A model generated the notes under the pieces. That model was not told the origin of the DNA. It worked only from the letters and a program-made list of their open reading frames with translations, and did not search any database. The position numbers and the translations under genes are program-made. A stretch of DNA of 64,000 nt from DATKYQ01 sp035528415 (lineage in GTDB: Bacteria > Myxococcota > B64-G9). The stretch is taken from positions 1 to 64,000 of the forward strand of contig DATKYQ010000078.1 in NCBI GenBank assembly GCA_035528415.1. The letters are read 5' to 3'. Positions 1 through 10,456 of the stretch are shown here, piece after piece. Every line of letters begins with the position of its first letter. Position 1 is the stretch's first letter.

Positions 1-181
1 CGGTTCCCTTGTCAAGCAAAATATACACATTTACATGGCTACACAATTCACTTCAAATTGACGCGTAATCAGCAAAAGGACACACTACTACTGGACTTCA
101 GCCTTGTTGACTTGTCTTGGTTATAGGGAACTTCGGTCTAATAATTGGGACCCTCAACAATTGGGGTATCCGCCTGACTTG

Positions 182-1501
182 TCAGTAAGCAGAGGACTCG
201 GGCACGAAGTTGGCTACGAAGGGGGCCAGGCGACAAGTGATCGGCTTGGGAATCTGATTTCTGTCCGAATCCAGGCGCAGGTAAGATACTTTGCCCAGTT
301 CAACACCGGTTACGGTGACCAGCATGCGGTAAGAACCCGAGCAGACCTTGGCGAATGTTTTCAGAAATACTTCCTTGGACAGGACCCGTGGGGCCCCGTA
401 AGGTTGACCGTCTATGTCGATCCCGACATATCTGATTTCTGTATCTGATTCATCTTCGACCAGCAAATTCATTACCCAGACCTCGCCGGGGATCGGCAAC
501 TGATAACCAAACACCATTTCTTCTTCGGTGCCGGTTTGACCCGCTAGTGCGGCTGGTCCAGTGACTTCTGTTACCTGGGGCGTGCCCATTATGCCGGCTA
601 CGAAATCCTCGACACCCGGAAAACTGTCCAGATCAAAGTCGTTTTTCCAAAAAGTGCCGCCCGACGAGTTCATTCGGCTCGAAAATGAATTGCCTTGCTG
701 GTGGCGGGCCGAAAAACGGATTTGCTGATCGCCGACTTGCAGATCTTTTGAAACGCTGACCCCGGTGCTGATGACGGCCTGGGACCCGAAGGCCTTGGTC
801 AGCCGTTCGAGGGAGATACCCTGGAGAGCCCCCTCGGTCGAGCCAGCGGCGCTCGGCTGAGAGCGGCTGGGCAATGGTAGACGAACCGTTTCGGCGGCCT
901 GGGTCATTTGCGCCTTTTCGATCAAATGCGACAAGTGAATTTCCAGATCTACTTTCTGAGGAAATTCCCCGAGGTCAATCGGCACGTTTCCGAGCGAGAT
1001 CGAAGGAATGTTCGATGAGTGCGGCTCGACCCTTACGGCGAAAAGACCACGTTCGTCGCCTTCAAGGATGACCGAGCTCATGATATCCAGCTCGATCCTG
1101 GCGATGAGCACAATTTGCTCGGCGTCCAGGCTGGCCTGCAATCCATATTGCTGGATTTGCTTTTCCTGAAGCTGAACCGCGGCCGCACGCCGGTTGAGCA
1201 CGACTTGGAGTTGTTCGATCAAGACCGCCAGGCGATCAAAGTCGTAAAATTGAATCGGCTTGATTCTGCTCATTGCCGGTGGGCTTATCATTCTCATGCA
1301 ATCGTGGCCTTCGACCATGAACTGGATTTTGGCTATGTTTTGCCGGTTGCATGGGTTGACTAGTTGAGCCGGGGGTTTGATGGCAATCTCACCTTCGAGG
1401 TTGAAGCCATCGTTCGCCGGCTGGGTCTGAATGCCCAGGGCCAGAAGTTTGCGCCGCGCGATCTGATTGAGCCGCTCTTTCGGGATTCGTTCTTCGGTCA
1501 T
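182..1501 (-). CDS. Hypothetical protein, about 439 aa, family not recognised
   Basis: I do not recognise the family. The ATG at 1501 is preferred over an in-frame GTG at 1516 because a GAGG lies 9 bases before the ATG, whereas the GTG has no properly spaced ribosome site. No signal peptide or membrane segment is visible, so a cytoplasmic protein is likely. The N-terminal quarter resembles a PilZ-like or docking layout only loosely (a CNRQN stretch, then FMVEGHDCMRMISPPAM). The middle is rich in Gln and Ser, and the C-terminal part is beta-rich, with a Val/Gly-rich stretch near the end. It is transcribed away from comM, sharing the 1502-1735 intergenic region. It could be a surface-motility or regulatory accessory protein, but nothing in the sequence decides this. 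Confidence 0.6.
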   Translation of the reverse strand: MTEERIPKERLNQIARRKLLALGIQTQPANDGFNLEGEIAIKPPAQLVNPCNRQNIAKIQFMVEGHDCMRMISPPAMSRIKPIQFYDFDRLAVLIEQLQVVLNRRAAAVQLQEKQIQQYGLQASLDAEQIVLIARIELDIMSSVILEGDERGLFAVRVEPHSSNIPSISLGNVPIDLGEFPQKVDLEIHLSHLIEKAQMTQAAETVRLPLPSRSQPSAAGSTEGALQGISLERLTKAFGSQAVISTGVSVSKDLQVGDQQIRFSARHQQGNSFSSRMNSSGGTFWKNDFDLDSFPGVEDFVAGIMGTPQVTEVTGPAALAGQTGTEEEMVFGYQLPIPGEVWVMNLLVEDESDTEIRYVGIDIDGQPYGAPRVLSKEVFLKTFAKVCSGSYRMLVTVTGVELGKVSYLRLDSDRNQIPKPITCRLAPFVANFVPESSAY

Positions 1502-1583
1502 GCTGTCAGGCCTCACTCCTAATGTGCCGTTCCAGATCTGCGGGCTCCGGGATAGCAGATGACTGCTGGCTCGTCAATGGAAT

Positions 1584-1624
1584 ATCGGACATGCATGCTG
1601 GGGGTGTGTCCGATTTTAGGACAC
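1584..1624. promoter_or_regulatory. Inverted-repeat cluster, candidate activator site upstream of comM
   Basis: ATCGGACA (1584-1591) and TGTCCGAT (1607-1614) form a perfect 8-bp inverted repeat. A third half-site, GGACAC (1619-1624), pairs with GTGTCC (1606-1611). The group ends 62 bp upstream of the sigma-54 -24 element at 1687, a normal place for a bacterial enhancer-binding protein. The half-sites differ from the palindrome used around the isoprenoid genes, so a different regulator is implied. Confidence 0.5.
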
Positions 1625-1686
1625 GCTCGGGGCCGGGGAGTCTCCCGCCGGTGGCTAACTCCTTGGAAAGATTACACCCGCTTTTC

Positions 1687-1702
1687 TGGCACGCGGCTTG
1701 CT
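1687..1702 (+). promoter_or_regulatory. Sigma-54 (-24/-12) promoter of comM-recA-dgc
   Basis: TGGCACGCGGCTTGCT matches the sigma-54 consensus TGGCACG-N4-TTGCW at every fixed position, with GG (1688-1689) and GC (1700-1701) separated by the required 10 bases. It lies 34 bases before the comM start codon, leaving room for a short leader and the AAGGAGG ribosome site. Confidence 0.8.
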
Positions 1703-1735
1703 TGTGATTCTGCGTGGCTTTCGTAAGGAGGAACG

Positions 1736-3271
<1,536 letters not shown>

Positions 3272-3290
3272 CTATGGAAGGGGCAGAACG

Positions 3291-4294
<1,004 letters not shown>

Positions 4295-4295
<1 letters not shown>

Positions 4296-5155
4296 TGGAT
4301 TCGACCCAGGCACTCAATACCGAGCCCGGGGCGCCCACGCGCAGGCTGCCTTGCCTTGTGGTTGTGCGCGGGAGGGAGGCTGGGCGCATAGTTCCCTTGC
4401 AGCGCGCGCGCATGTTGCTCGGAAGGAGCGACGAAGCCTGTATCCGCCTGGAGGACAGGGGAGTCTCGCGCAGCCACGCGCGCCTGAGGCTCAAGGGCGG
4501 CAAGGTGATCATTGAGGACATGAGCAGCACCAACGGCAGCTGGATAAACGGGCGCCGGGTGCGCCGTGCCGAACTGAAGGACGGCGACCAGCTACAGTTC
4601 GGCGCCTGTTGCCTGACCTTCAGGCTGAACCACCCCGACGAGGGCCGCTTACTGAGGTCGCTTTACTTGCGCGCCACCCGGGACGCGCTGACCTCGTTAT
4701 ATAACAGGTCGAGTCTGACAGACAGGTTGGCGCGCGAGTTGGAGAGACACAAACGTTACCGGCACGGGCTGGCTGTCTTGCAACTCGACCTGGATCATTT
4801 CAAGCGCATCAACGACAGCTTCGGCCACGCCAGCGGCGACCAGGCGCTGGTAGCCGTGGCGCGTACGCTGATCTCGTGTCTCAGGGCCAGCGATTTGGCG
4901 GCCAGGGTGGGAGGGGAGGAGATGGTGCTGGTTCTTCCCGAGTGCGGCCCGGTCCAGGCGCGGGCCATAGCCGAGAAGGTGCGCGCGCAGATAGAGGGTA
5001 TTTGCCTGATACAGGCCGGCAAGAAGGTTCCCTTGACGGTCTCGATTGGAGTGGCCAGCGCCGACGACAAGAACCCCGACCCGGCCGCACTCCTGGCCGC
5101 GGCCGACGCGGCCTGCTACAAGGCCAAGCGGGCCGGCCGCAATCGGGTATGTTGA
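4295..5155 (+). CDS. FHA-GGDEF diguanylate cyclase
   Basis: This 286-aa protein joins a phosphothreonine-binding FHA domain (about 20-110; LGRS 42-45, SRSH 58-61, SSTNGSWING 77-86) to a GGDEF domain (about 125-286) that makes c-di-GMP from GTP. The active-site signature is GGEEM (206-210), a variant of GGEEF. The inhibitory I-site RxxD is present as R197-A-S-D200, exactly five residues before it, so product feedback is expected. There is no membrane segment, so it acts in the cytosol. The ATG overlaps the recA stop as TGATG, which implies translational coupling. FHA domains usually respond to Ser/Thr kinases, and one such kinase is encoded at 42859. The terminal Met of the signature could lower activity. 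Its place in a recombination operon is unusual. Confidence 0.9.
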
Positions 5156-5174
5156 AAGTAGCAGTTGGGTTTAC

Positions 5175-5199
5175 GCTCGCCTTTTCAAATCCGGCGAGC
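5175..5199 (+). terminator. Hairpin after the comM-recA-dgc operon
   Basis: GCTCGCC (5175-5181) pairs with GGCGAGC (5193-5199) around an 11-base loop, 20 bases after the diguanylate cyclase stop. Only a short T-rich run (TCTTTT) follows, so termination by this hairpin is plausible but may be incomplete. Confidence 0.45.
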
Positions 5200-5235
5200 C
5201 ATGTCTTTTGCCCTGGATCTGTCAATAAAAACGTC

Positions 5236-5267
5236 TTGACAGTACAACGTTGTAACGTTATACTGTC
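5236..5267 (+). promoter_or_regulatory. Toxin-antitoxin promoter inside a 30-bp palindromic operator
   Basis: TTGACA (5236-5241) and TATACT (5259-5264) are separated by 17 bases, an almost perfect sigma-70 promoter. The segment 5238-5267 is a near-perfect 30-bp palindrome: outer arms GACAGTA/TACTGTC and inner arms AACGTT/AACGTT match, with mismatches only at one paired position and the central two bases. The operator therefore covers the whole promoter, as expected for autorepression by the ribbon-helix-helix antitoxin encoded next. GGAGG lies just before the antitoxin ATG at 5286. Confidence 0.8.
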
Positions 5268-5285
5268 ATCGAATGGAGGTGAATC

Positions 5286-5519
5286 ATGAGTAACTTGACT
5301 AAACGGGCGACTGTGTACCTCGAGCCCGAGTTGCACAGGGCATTGCGCCTGAAATCCATCGAGACATCGCGCTCGATGTCGGATCTCATTAATGATGCAG
5401 TACGTGATGAACTGGTGGAAGATGCGGACGACCTCGCCGTATTCGATGCGCGCAAGAAAGAACCCCTGCTCGCTTTCGAGGACTTCCTGAAAGAACTGAA
5501 GCGCAATGGCACAATATGA
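5286..5519 (+). CDS. Ribbon-helix-helix antitoxin of a RelE-type pair
   Basis: This is a 77-aa antitoxin. The N-terminal half has a ribbon-helix-helix pattern (RATVYLEPELHRALRLKSIE, then SMSDLINDAVRDEL), which would dimerise and bind the palindrome over its own promoter. The acidic C-terminal half would wrap and neutralise the toxin. The start is fixed by GGAGG 6 bases upstream of the ATG. It overlaps the toxin gene by 14 bases, so translation is coupled. Protease-sensitive antitoxins of this kind are usually both repressor and toxin inhibitor. No larger mobile element is visible around the pair. Confidence 0.82.
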   Translation: MSNLTKRATVYLEPELHRALRLKSIETSRSMSDLINDAVRDELVEDADDLAVFDARKKEPLLAFEDFLKELKRNGTI

Positions 5520-5763
5520 GATCGTCTTCAGGAAATCGGTTTCAAAAGACCTTGGCAAGATTCCGAAAAAGGATGTCAGGCGAATCCTCGGGGTAATTCG
5601 GGAACTGGCGCACGATCCTCGGCCTCCGCATTCCATGAAGCTCTCTGGTCAAGAAAAATACCGTCTGCGCTGCGGAGTTTACCGGGTTCTCTATGAAATC
5701 CTGGACAGGCGGCTTGTCATATGTGTTGTTAAAGTCAGACACAGAAAAGATGTGTATCGCTAG
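5506..5763 (+). CDS. RelE/ParE-superfamily toxin
   Basis: This 85-aa protein has the RelE core: an N-terminal strand YEIVFRKSVSKDL, a helix KKDVRRILGVIREL, then LSGQEKYRLRCGVYRVLYEI and the C-terminal VVKVRHRKDVYR. RelE proteins cut mRNA in the ribosomal A site; ParE relatives instead act on gyrase. The basic Arg/Tyr-rich C-terminus with HRKDVYR favours the mRNA-cleaving group. It starts inside the antitoxin gene. Length is normal and no truncation is seen, so the pair is probably functional. Confidence 0.85.
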   Translation: MAQYEIVFRKSVSKDLGKIPKKDVRRILGVIRELAHDPRPPHSMKLSGQEKYRLRCGVYRVLYEILDRRLVICVVKVRHRKDVYR

Positions 5764-5817
5764 GGCCGCACTCTTACATTTTCCGCACGTGCGCTGGTGA
5801 ACGCAAGACACCGGTTG

Positions 5818-5831
5818 GTGTGAAGTCGCAC
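5818..5831. promoter_or_regulatory. Candidate enhancer palindrome (mvaS copy)
   Basis: GTGTGAAGTCGCAC matches the perfect copy GTGCGAAATCGCAC (14074-14087) at 12 of 14 positions. It lies about 183 bp upstream of the mvaS -24 element. It is proposed as a binding site for the NtrC-type regulator encoded at 24568. Confidence 0.55.
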
Positions 5832-5976
5832 GTGGCGGCGTGCGCTGCATTGAGGCCCCCGCTGTACTACGCTTCACCGCTCACCCGCCGAATCAGTGAA
5901 TACCGGCTCGAAATGTAATTAAACTTAGTTAATACAATTTGTTGCAGTTTGAGACGAGTATCCCGAACGGTAACTA

Positions 5977-6000
5977 TTCCTGTTCGGCTTCCTGTTCGGC
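5977..6000. repeat. Tandem 12-bp repeat upstream of mvaS
   Basis: TTCCTGTTCGGC occurs twice without a gap. Its GTTCGG core (5982-5987, 5994-5999) is inverted relative to CCGAAC at 5963-5968. It ends 13 bases before the sigma-54 -24 element, so a factor bound here could touch the polymerase or block it. Confidence 0.6.
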
Positions 6001-6013
6001 TGGCACCCCGAGT

Positions 6014-6029
6014 TGGCACCGAAATTGCG
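6014..6029 (+). promoter_or_regulatory. Sigma-54 promoter of mvaS
   Basis: TGGCACCGAAATTGCG keeps TGGCAC and TTGC with the GG (6015-6016) to GC (6027-6028) spacing of 10 bases. Initiation would fall near 6040, before the ribosome site at 6060-6065. Confidence 0.75.
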
Positions 6030-6072
6030 TAGAGAATACTCGACTCTGACCGGTTCTACAGGAGGATACGAC

Positions 6073-7350
6073 TTGCAAACGCGACCTAAGGTTGGGATCG
6101 AATCGATTTCCGTGCACGTTCCGCGATATTTCGTCGATCTGAAAACGCTGGCAGCAGCGAACGGCGTTGACCCAGACAAGTATTACCACGGCCTGGGCGG
6201 AAGACGCATGGCCGTCGTCGCCCCGGACGAAGATCCTGTCACCATGGCAGTAGAGGCAGCCCGAGCGCTCATCGAGCGCAATGATCTCGCCGCCGGGCGG
6301 ATCGGCTTGCTGGTAGTCGGCACCGAATCGGGTGTCGATGGCGCCAAGCCCATCGCTGCCTACGTCCACGGTTTACTGGGCCTATCGGGCGAATGCCGCA
6401 CTTTCGATGCCAAGCACGCCTGCTATAGCGGGACCGCGGCCCTGCGCATGGCGGCAGACTGGTGCATCGTACACGGCGGGCAGCCCAGAAACAAGGCGCT
6501 CGTCATCGCGACCGATATTGCGCGCTACGACGAAGGCTCCGCGGGCGAACCCACTCAGGGCGCGGGAGCGGTGGCCATGCTGGTCGGCGACAGGCCGCAC
6601 GCCCTGGAACTCGACCTGCATCACGAGGCCGTGTTCTCACGCGAGGTGATGGATTTCTGGAGACCGAACTACCGTGCTAGCGCCCTGGTCGACGGGAAAA
6701 CCTCGATTTCGAGCTACCTTTGCGCCCTGGAAAACACCTACCGGGCGCATCGTGCCGCCTCCGGGCTCAGCTGGGATGACTACGAGTATCTTCTGTTTCA
6801 CGTTCCATTTCCCAAGATGGCTTTAAAGGCCTTTCGCGTGTTGTACGGGCTGGAGCGGGACGGAAAGGCGGACGAGGAGTTCGATCTGCGCTCCGGTCCG
6901 GCTCTGTGGGCCAACCGCGAGTTGGGCAACATCTACTCGGGATCGCTGTATCTCTCGCTGGCAAGCCTCCTGGAGAGGGGAGAGCGCAGAGTCGAGGGGG
7001 CTCGTATCGGCCTGTTTTCGTACGGCAGCGGCTGTTGCGCGGAGTTCTTCAGCGGGCGCCTCGGGCTCGATTCGAAGAAGTGGGCCGAAAAGATAGGCAT
7101 CGGTGCGGGACTGGCTAGGCGAACAGAACTGTCATACGAGCAGTACCGGGCCTTTCGGAAGAACGGCAACGCCATGGCTTGCGATGGATCCTATCTGGGC
7201 GATCCCCAAGGCGCGGCTTTCGGGAGGCTTCGCAAAGTGTTCTACTGTGGCATTCGCGACCACCGCCGTTTGTACTTCGTCAACGAGGCGGAGGTCGTCC
7301 GGCACCCGGGAACCGAGCGCCGGCTACGTCGTTCGAGCGTGGCCGTTTGA
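6073..7350 (+). CDS. mvaS: Hydroxymethylglutaryl-CoA synthase
   Basis: MvaS condenses acetyl-CoA with acetoacetyl-CoA to HMG-CoA, the entry to the mevalonate pathway. The TTG at 6073 is chosen because AGGAGG ends 7 bases before it; the upstream in-frame TTG at 6013 lies inside the promoter. This gives 425 aa. Catalytic residues fit the family: Glu85 in VVGTESGVDGAKP, Cys117 in DAKHACYSGTAAL and His243 in LLFHVPFPKMALKAF. The gene is monocistronic, and its end overlaps the convergent oxidosqualene cyclase gene by 27 bases. Its sigma-54 promoter and upstream palindrome tie it to the fni operon, which lacks this enzyme. MvaS-like paralogues act in polyketide branching, but the mevalonate context favours HMG-CoA supply. 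Confidence 0.93.
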   Translation: MQTRPKVGIESISVHVPRYFVDLKTLAAANGVDPDKYYHGLGGRRMAVVAPDEDPVTMAVEAARALIERNDLAAGRIGLLVVGTESGVDGAKPIAAYVHGLLGLSGECRTFDAKHACYSGTAALRMAADWCIVHGGQPRNKALVIATDIARYDEGSAGEPTQGAGAVAMLVGDRPHALELDLHHEAVFSREVMDFWRPNYRASALVDGKTSISSYLCALENTYRAHRAASGLSWDDYEYLLFHVPFPKMALKAFRVLYGLERDGKADEEFDLRSGPALWANRELGNIYSGSLYLSLASLLERGERRVEGARIGLFSYGSGCCAEFFSGRLGLDSKKWAEKIGIGAGLARRTELSYEQYRAFRKNGNAMACDGSYLGDPQGAAFGRLRKVFYCGIRDHRRLYFVNEAEVVRHPGTERRLRRSSVAV

Positions 7351-9345
7351 AGACCGCCGGGCGTACTCGGCCAGCGCCCAGATCGGAAAGTAGCGCCGGT
7401 AGTTTTCGTAGTTGATCAACGTGGTCTTGTTGAACACGCCGACCAGGGGCTCCTGCGGCCAGTCTCCGCTCGCGAGTTGGCGCTCGAGAAGAAAATACGC
7501 CGCCCGACGGGCCGGCGCCGTCGTGGCCAGCCCGCAGCGCGACAGGGACAGCAGAGCCCAGGCCGTGTTGACAGCCCGGCTGTCGGTGCTCCTGATGTAG
7601 CGCCTCCGCGTGCAACTACGCCAGTCTTCTCCCCAGCCCCCGTCAGGGTTTTGGCGCCCGATCAAGAATCCGCACGCCCGCCTGAGCTCGGGCGCGTTCT
7701 CGGGCGCGCCCGCGGCCAGCAAACCCCAGGTGCCGAACCAGGTGCCGTAGGTGAAGCACACGGCCCACGAACCTTCCCAACTGCCGTCCGCTCTCTGACG
7801 CTTCTTGATAAAATCTGCTCCCCGGCGCAGCGCGCGATCGATCTTTGCGTCGAATCTGCCGGCGAACCGTGTTTTTGCCCGCACCAGAGCCTGCATGCAG
7901 GCACTGGTGCACTCGACGTAGGAATAATCAACCATGATGTCGCCGAAGACCTGGGAAGGGTTGAGAAGCTCGAGCCAGGCGCCGCCGCGCTGCCGCTCAT
8001 AGCTGGACCAACCTCCGTCCCCGTTTTGGAAAGACAGAATCAGCTTGACGCTGTCTGCCAGCAAGTCCTCGTCGATCGAGTCGCCGGTGAATTTTTCAAG
8101 CTCTACGGCGGACTTGAAGCCCTCGGAGGTGCAATCGGTGATCGGCCAGCCATGCGCGCGATTGCTGAAGGGCCAGCCACCCCGGCAGCGGTGGCGATGA
8201 TAGCTGTCATGCTCGGGTGTGTCTTTCAGGATTTGATTGTTCTTGATGTAGCCGAAGGCCGCGCGCAGCGTGTCCGCGTAGCGCCCGCCCAATCCCGTCG
8301 AAAGGATTGCCTGGGCCGAGAAGGCCGTGTCCCACAGGGCGGTCGAGTTGTAGCCGTTGACCTTGGTTCCCGCGGGCGTTTCCCATAGATAGCCGTCCAG
8401 GGCTGCGAAACTTTTTTTCACCCGCGGCCCGCCGGGATCGCGGAAGCAATGCACGATCGTGTTCAGCACGCTATTGACGGGACCGATATCGATATAGTTG
8501 GTAGCCTTGTCCTCGTAGCAGATGTGCCTGTAGACCTCCTCGATGGCCCGCGAGCGCAGGGCCGGGTTGTGGCGCCGCTCGAATGCATTCTGCAAGACGT
8601 TTACGGCCCTGAGCGGCAGGGAGATCGGGAAGCGGTTGTCGCTGGAAGCGACGTTGTCACGGTGTCGCGAAAAGTCTATCTGATCGTACGGCTGATTGTA
8701 GAGATCCCGGCGCAGTTCCGCTACCAACTCGCTTTCCTCTATCCGGGCCTTGGTGGCATAGAGATAGGACATCGGCAGATACACTTGCCTGCAGTGACAC
8801 CACAACCGACCGGGGTGGATGGGCGCCGCGCGCGGAAGCAGCCACAGCTCCGGCAGGATAGGGTTGAGCCCCTCGTAGGGATACAGGTTCAGAAGCGCCA
8901 GTATGAACTTTCCCCAGCTGGCCGCTCCAAGCGCCGTCCCGTTGTCGAGCACCCATGCGCGCATCCTGGCGAGACCGGCGTCATCTTGCGCCACGCCCAG
9001 CAACCTGAGGGCTACACAGGTGAGCGCGGTTGTGAACATCGAGCCGTCGTCCTCTTCGTGCAGCCCGATACTTCCGTCCGGGTTCTGGACGCCCTGCATG
9101 TAACTTATCAGGCCCTGCCGGCGAACCTCGGGGATGCGGCGCCCGGCGATGTGACAGGCGGCCACATACATCGGCGGCAAGAACATCGGGCCGCCGTAGT
9201 CGCCGCGCCAGCTCCCGTCTTTGGCCTGCAGCGAGGCAAGAAAGTCGAGCCCCCGATCGACGGCGAATTGAATCGCGGCGCCGGCATTTCCCGCTCTCGC
9301 GAGAGTTGGGTTCTCTTCGGCCAACTGTATCAGCGTGCCTGTCAT
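7324..9345 (-). CDS. Oxidosqualene cyclase, predicted cycloartenol synthase type
   Basis: This 673-aa triterpene cyclase converts 2,3-oxidosqualene to a sterol skeleton. The acid motif is DCTSE (Asp404-Cys405...Glu408), the oxidosqualene form (DCTAE), and not the DxDD of squalene-hopene cyclases. HGWPITDC corresponds to HGWPISDC of plant cycloartenol synthase. The three specificity positions of Arabidopsis CAS1 (Tyr410, His477, Ile481) align with Tyr332, His398 and Ile402; lanosterol synthases carry Thr, Cys and Val there. LWCHCR (181-186) also resembles the cycloartenol type MWCHCR. QW-like repeats are present at both ends. The start has GAGGAG upstream. It is the last gene of the 12836-7324 operon. 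No squalene monooxygenase is visible nearby, which is unusual for a bacterial sterol locus. Confidence 0.9.
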   Translation of the reverse strand: MTGTLIQLAEENPTLARAGNAGAAIQFAVDRGLDFLASLQAKDGSWRGDYGGPMFLPPMYVAACHIAGRRIPEVRRQGLISYMQGVQNPDGSIGLHEEDDGSMFTTALTCVALRLLGVAQDDAGLARMRAWVLDNGTALGAASWGKFILALLNLYPYEGLNPILPELWLLPRAAPIHPGRLWCHCRQVYLPMSYLYATKARIEESELVAELRRDLYNQPYDQIDFSRHRDNVASSDNRFPISLPLRAVNVLQNAFERRHNPALRSRAIEEVYRHICYEDKATNYIDIGPVNSVLNTIVHCFRDPGGPRVKKSFAALDGYLWETPAGTKVNGYNSTALWDTAFSAQAILSTGLGGRYADTLRAAFGYIKNNQILKDTPEHDSYHRHRCRGGWPFSNRAHGWPITDCTSEGFKSAVELEKFTGDSIDEDLLADSVKLILSFQNGDGGWSSYERQRGGAWLELLNPSQVFGDIMVDYSYVECTSACMQALVRAKTRFAGRFDAKIDRALRRGADFIKKRQRADGSWEGSWAVCFTYGTWFGTWGLLAAGAPENAPELRRACGFLIGRQNPDGGWGEDWRSCTRRRYIRSTDSRAVNTAWALLSLSRCGLATTAPARRAAYFLLERQLASGDWPQEPLVGVFNKTTLINYENYRRYFPIWALAEYARRSSNGHARTT

Positions 9346-9355
9346 TATCAGCTCC

Positions 9356-10456
9356 TCACAACCTGGACATCGTCAAGCCGCAAAGCCGCTTCACCAGGGG
9401 AAACTCCCCCAACCAGGCGACGGCGTCGAGCGCACCCACTCCCAGGCGCGTAAACAGTTCGGCAGCGAGCAGGCGAGCACCGAACGCTCGGCGCAGGCTT
9501 CCAAGATAGAGTGCGGCCGTCCCCGTCGCGTTAAAGTTTCTATGTGTGCCTGTTGTCAGGGCGCGTACCGCCAGTCGGGCGCTCTGCATGGCGTACAAGA
9601 TCCCCTCGCCGGTAGCCGGGTTCACGAGGCCGCAGGCCTCGCCCACCACAAGGACTCCGGGCGGAGCGGGGTGCCGGATCCAGGCGCAGGTGGAGATCGG
9701 GTGTCCCCGCAACTGGCCGATCCTCTTTGCCGAGGCGAGCCTTTTACCGAAGTGCCGCCGCATGAAGCTCTCGAAGATACTCCTTGTCGAACGCCCGGCG
9801 AGTTTGCGGCTGGGTAAACAGATGCCGATGTTGACCCTCGCGGCCGATTCTGGAAACAACCAGCCGTAACCGGGAAGCAACTCGGTGTCGTAGATCATTT
9901 CGACCATGTGGGGATCGAAAGGCAGGTCTTCGAAACGAGCCAGGCAGGTGCTCATGGTGCGGGCGCGCTGAAAGCGCAGCGCGCGCCCGGGCAGAGCTCC
10001 GCCGGCCAGGATCACCCAGCGCGCCTCGATGGTCGCGTCTCCAAGGCGCACACCGACCACCCGGTCGCTCTTTAAGATAAGGCCGCTGACGGTTTTCCGC
10101 GGCCTGAATAAAACGCCGGCATCGACGGCCGCTTCAACCAGGATGCGATCCAGCTCGCTACGGTTCAATACACTGGCTGTCTCGCCGCCGGAGATACGTA
10201 TCTCGGCGCCGGAGGGACTCACCAGACGCAGCCCGCTAATGGGATAGGTGCGGGGCTCGATCTGCTCCCACAGGCCGAGATCCCGCAAAACCTTCCTGGC
10301 GCCGGGTGAGATGCCGCCGCCGCACGGCTTAGGGCGCCCGAGATCCGCCTTTTCGAGAAGCAATATCTTGCCCAGGCCGGCCCTGGCGGCCTCGAGCGCC
10401 GCCACCGAGCCCGCGGGCCCCGCGCCGATCACGACAATGTCGGCCCCGCCGGGCAT
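9356..10456 (-). CDS. Geranylgeranyl-reductase-family FAD flavoprotein
   Basis: This 366-aa flavoprotein has an N-terminal FAD-binding GAGPAG (11-16), the KPCGGGI segment (43-49) diagnostic of geranylgeranyl reductases, and the second FAD motif GEACGLVNPATGEGI. Family members saturate isoprenoid double bonds of GGPP, archaeal lipids or quinone tails. Here it lies directly upstream of the oxidosqualene cyclase (10-base gap) and overlaps the U32 gene as TGATG. A sterol or quinone side-chain reductase is one possibility. Because it occupies the place where squalene monooxygenase is expected, it could also carry out or assist epoxidation, but the typical monooxygenase motifs are missing. Substrate is not decidable from sequence. 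Confidence 0.82.
   Translation of the reverse strand: MPGGADIVVIGAGPAGSVAALEAARAGLGKILLLEKADLGRPKPCGGGISPGARKVLRDLGLWEQIEPRTYPISGLRLVSPSGAEIRISGGETASVLNRSELDRILVEAAVDAGVLFRPRKTVSGLILKSDRVVGVRLGDATIEARWVILAGGALPGRALRFQRARTMSTCLARFEDLPFDPHMVEMIYDTELLPGYGWLFPESAARVNIGICLPSRKLAGRSTRSIFESFMRRHFGKRLASAKRIGQLRGHPISTCAWIRHPAPPGVLVVGEACGLVNPATGEGILYAMQSARLAVRALTTGTHRNFNATGTAALYLGSLRRAFGARLLAAELFTRLGVGALDAVAWLGEFPLVKRLCGLTMSRL

Larger units (their letters stand above)
5764..6072 (+). promoter_or_regulatory. 309-bp intergenic control region of mvaS
   Basis: No gene is seen here. From left to right it holds a perfect 10-bp palindrome CGCACGTGCG (5784-5793), the candidate enhancer site at 5818-5831, an AT-rich stretch around 5917-5945, and a CCGAAC half-site (5963-5968). 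Next come two exact tandem copies of TTCCTGTTCGGC (5977-5988 and 5989-6000), the sigma-54 promoter at 6014-6029, and an AGGAGG ribosome site at 6060-6065. Confidence 0.6.

Noticed and set aside
7324..9345. Squalene-hopene cyclase call
   Set aside because: The acid motif is DCTSE and not DxDD, and the surrounding HGWPITDC and MWCHCR-like motifs are those of oxidosqualene cyclases.
9356..10456. Squalene monooxygenase call for the flavoprotein
   Set aside because: KPCGGGI and GEACGLVNPATGEGI are geranylgeranyl-reductase signatures, and the monooxygenase-type motifs near the FAD site are missing. The idea is kept only as a hypothesis.
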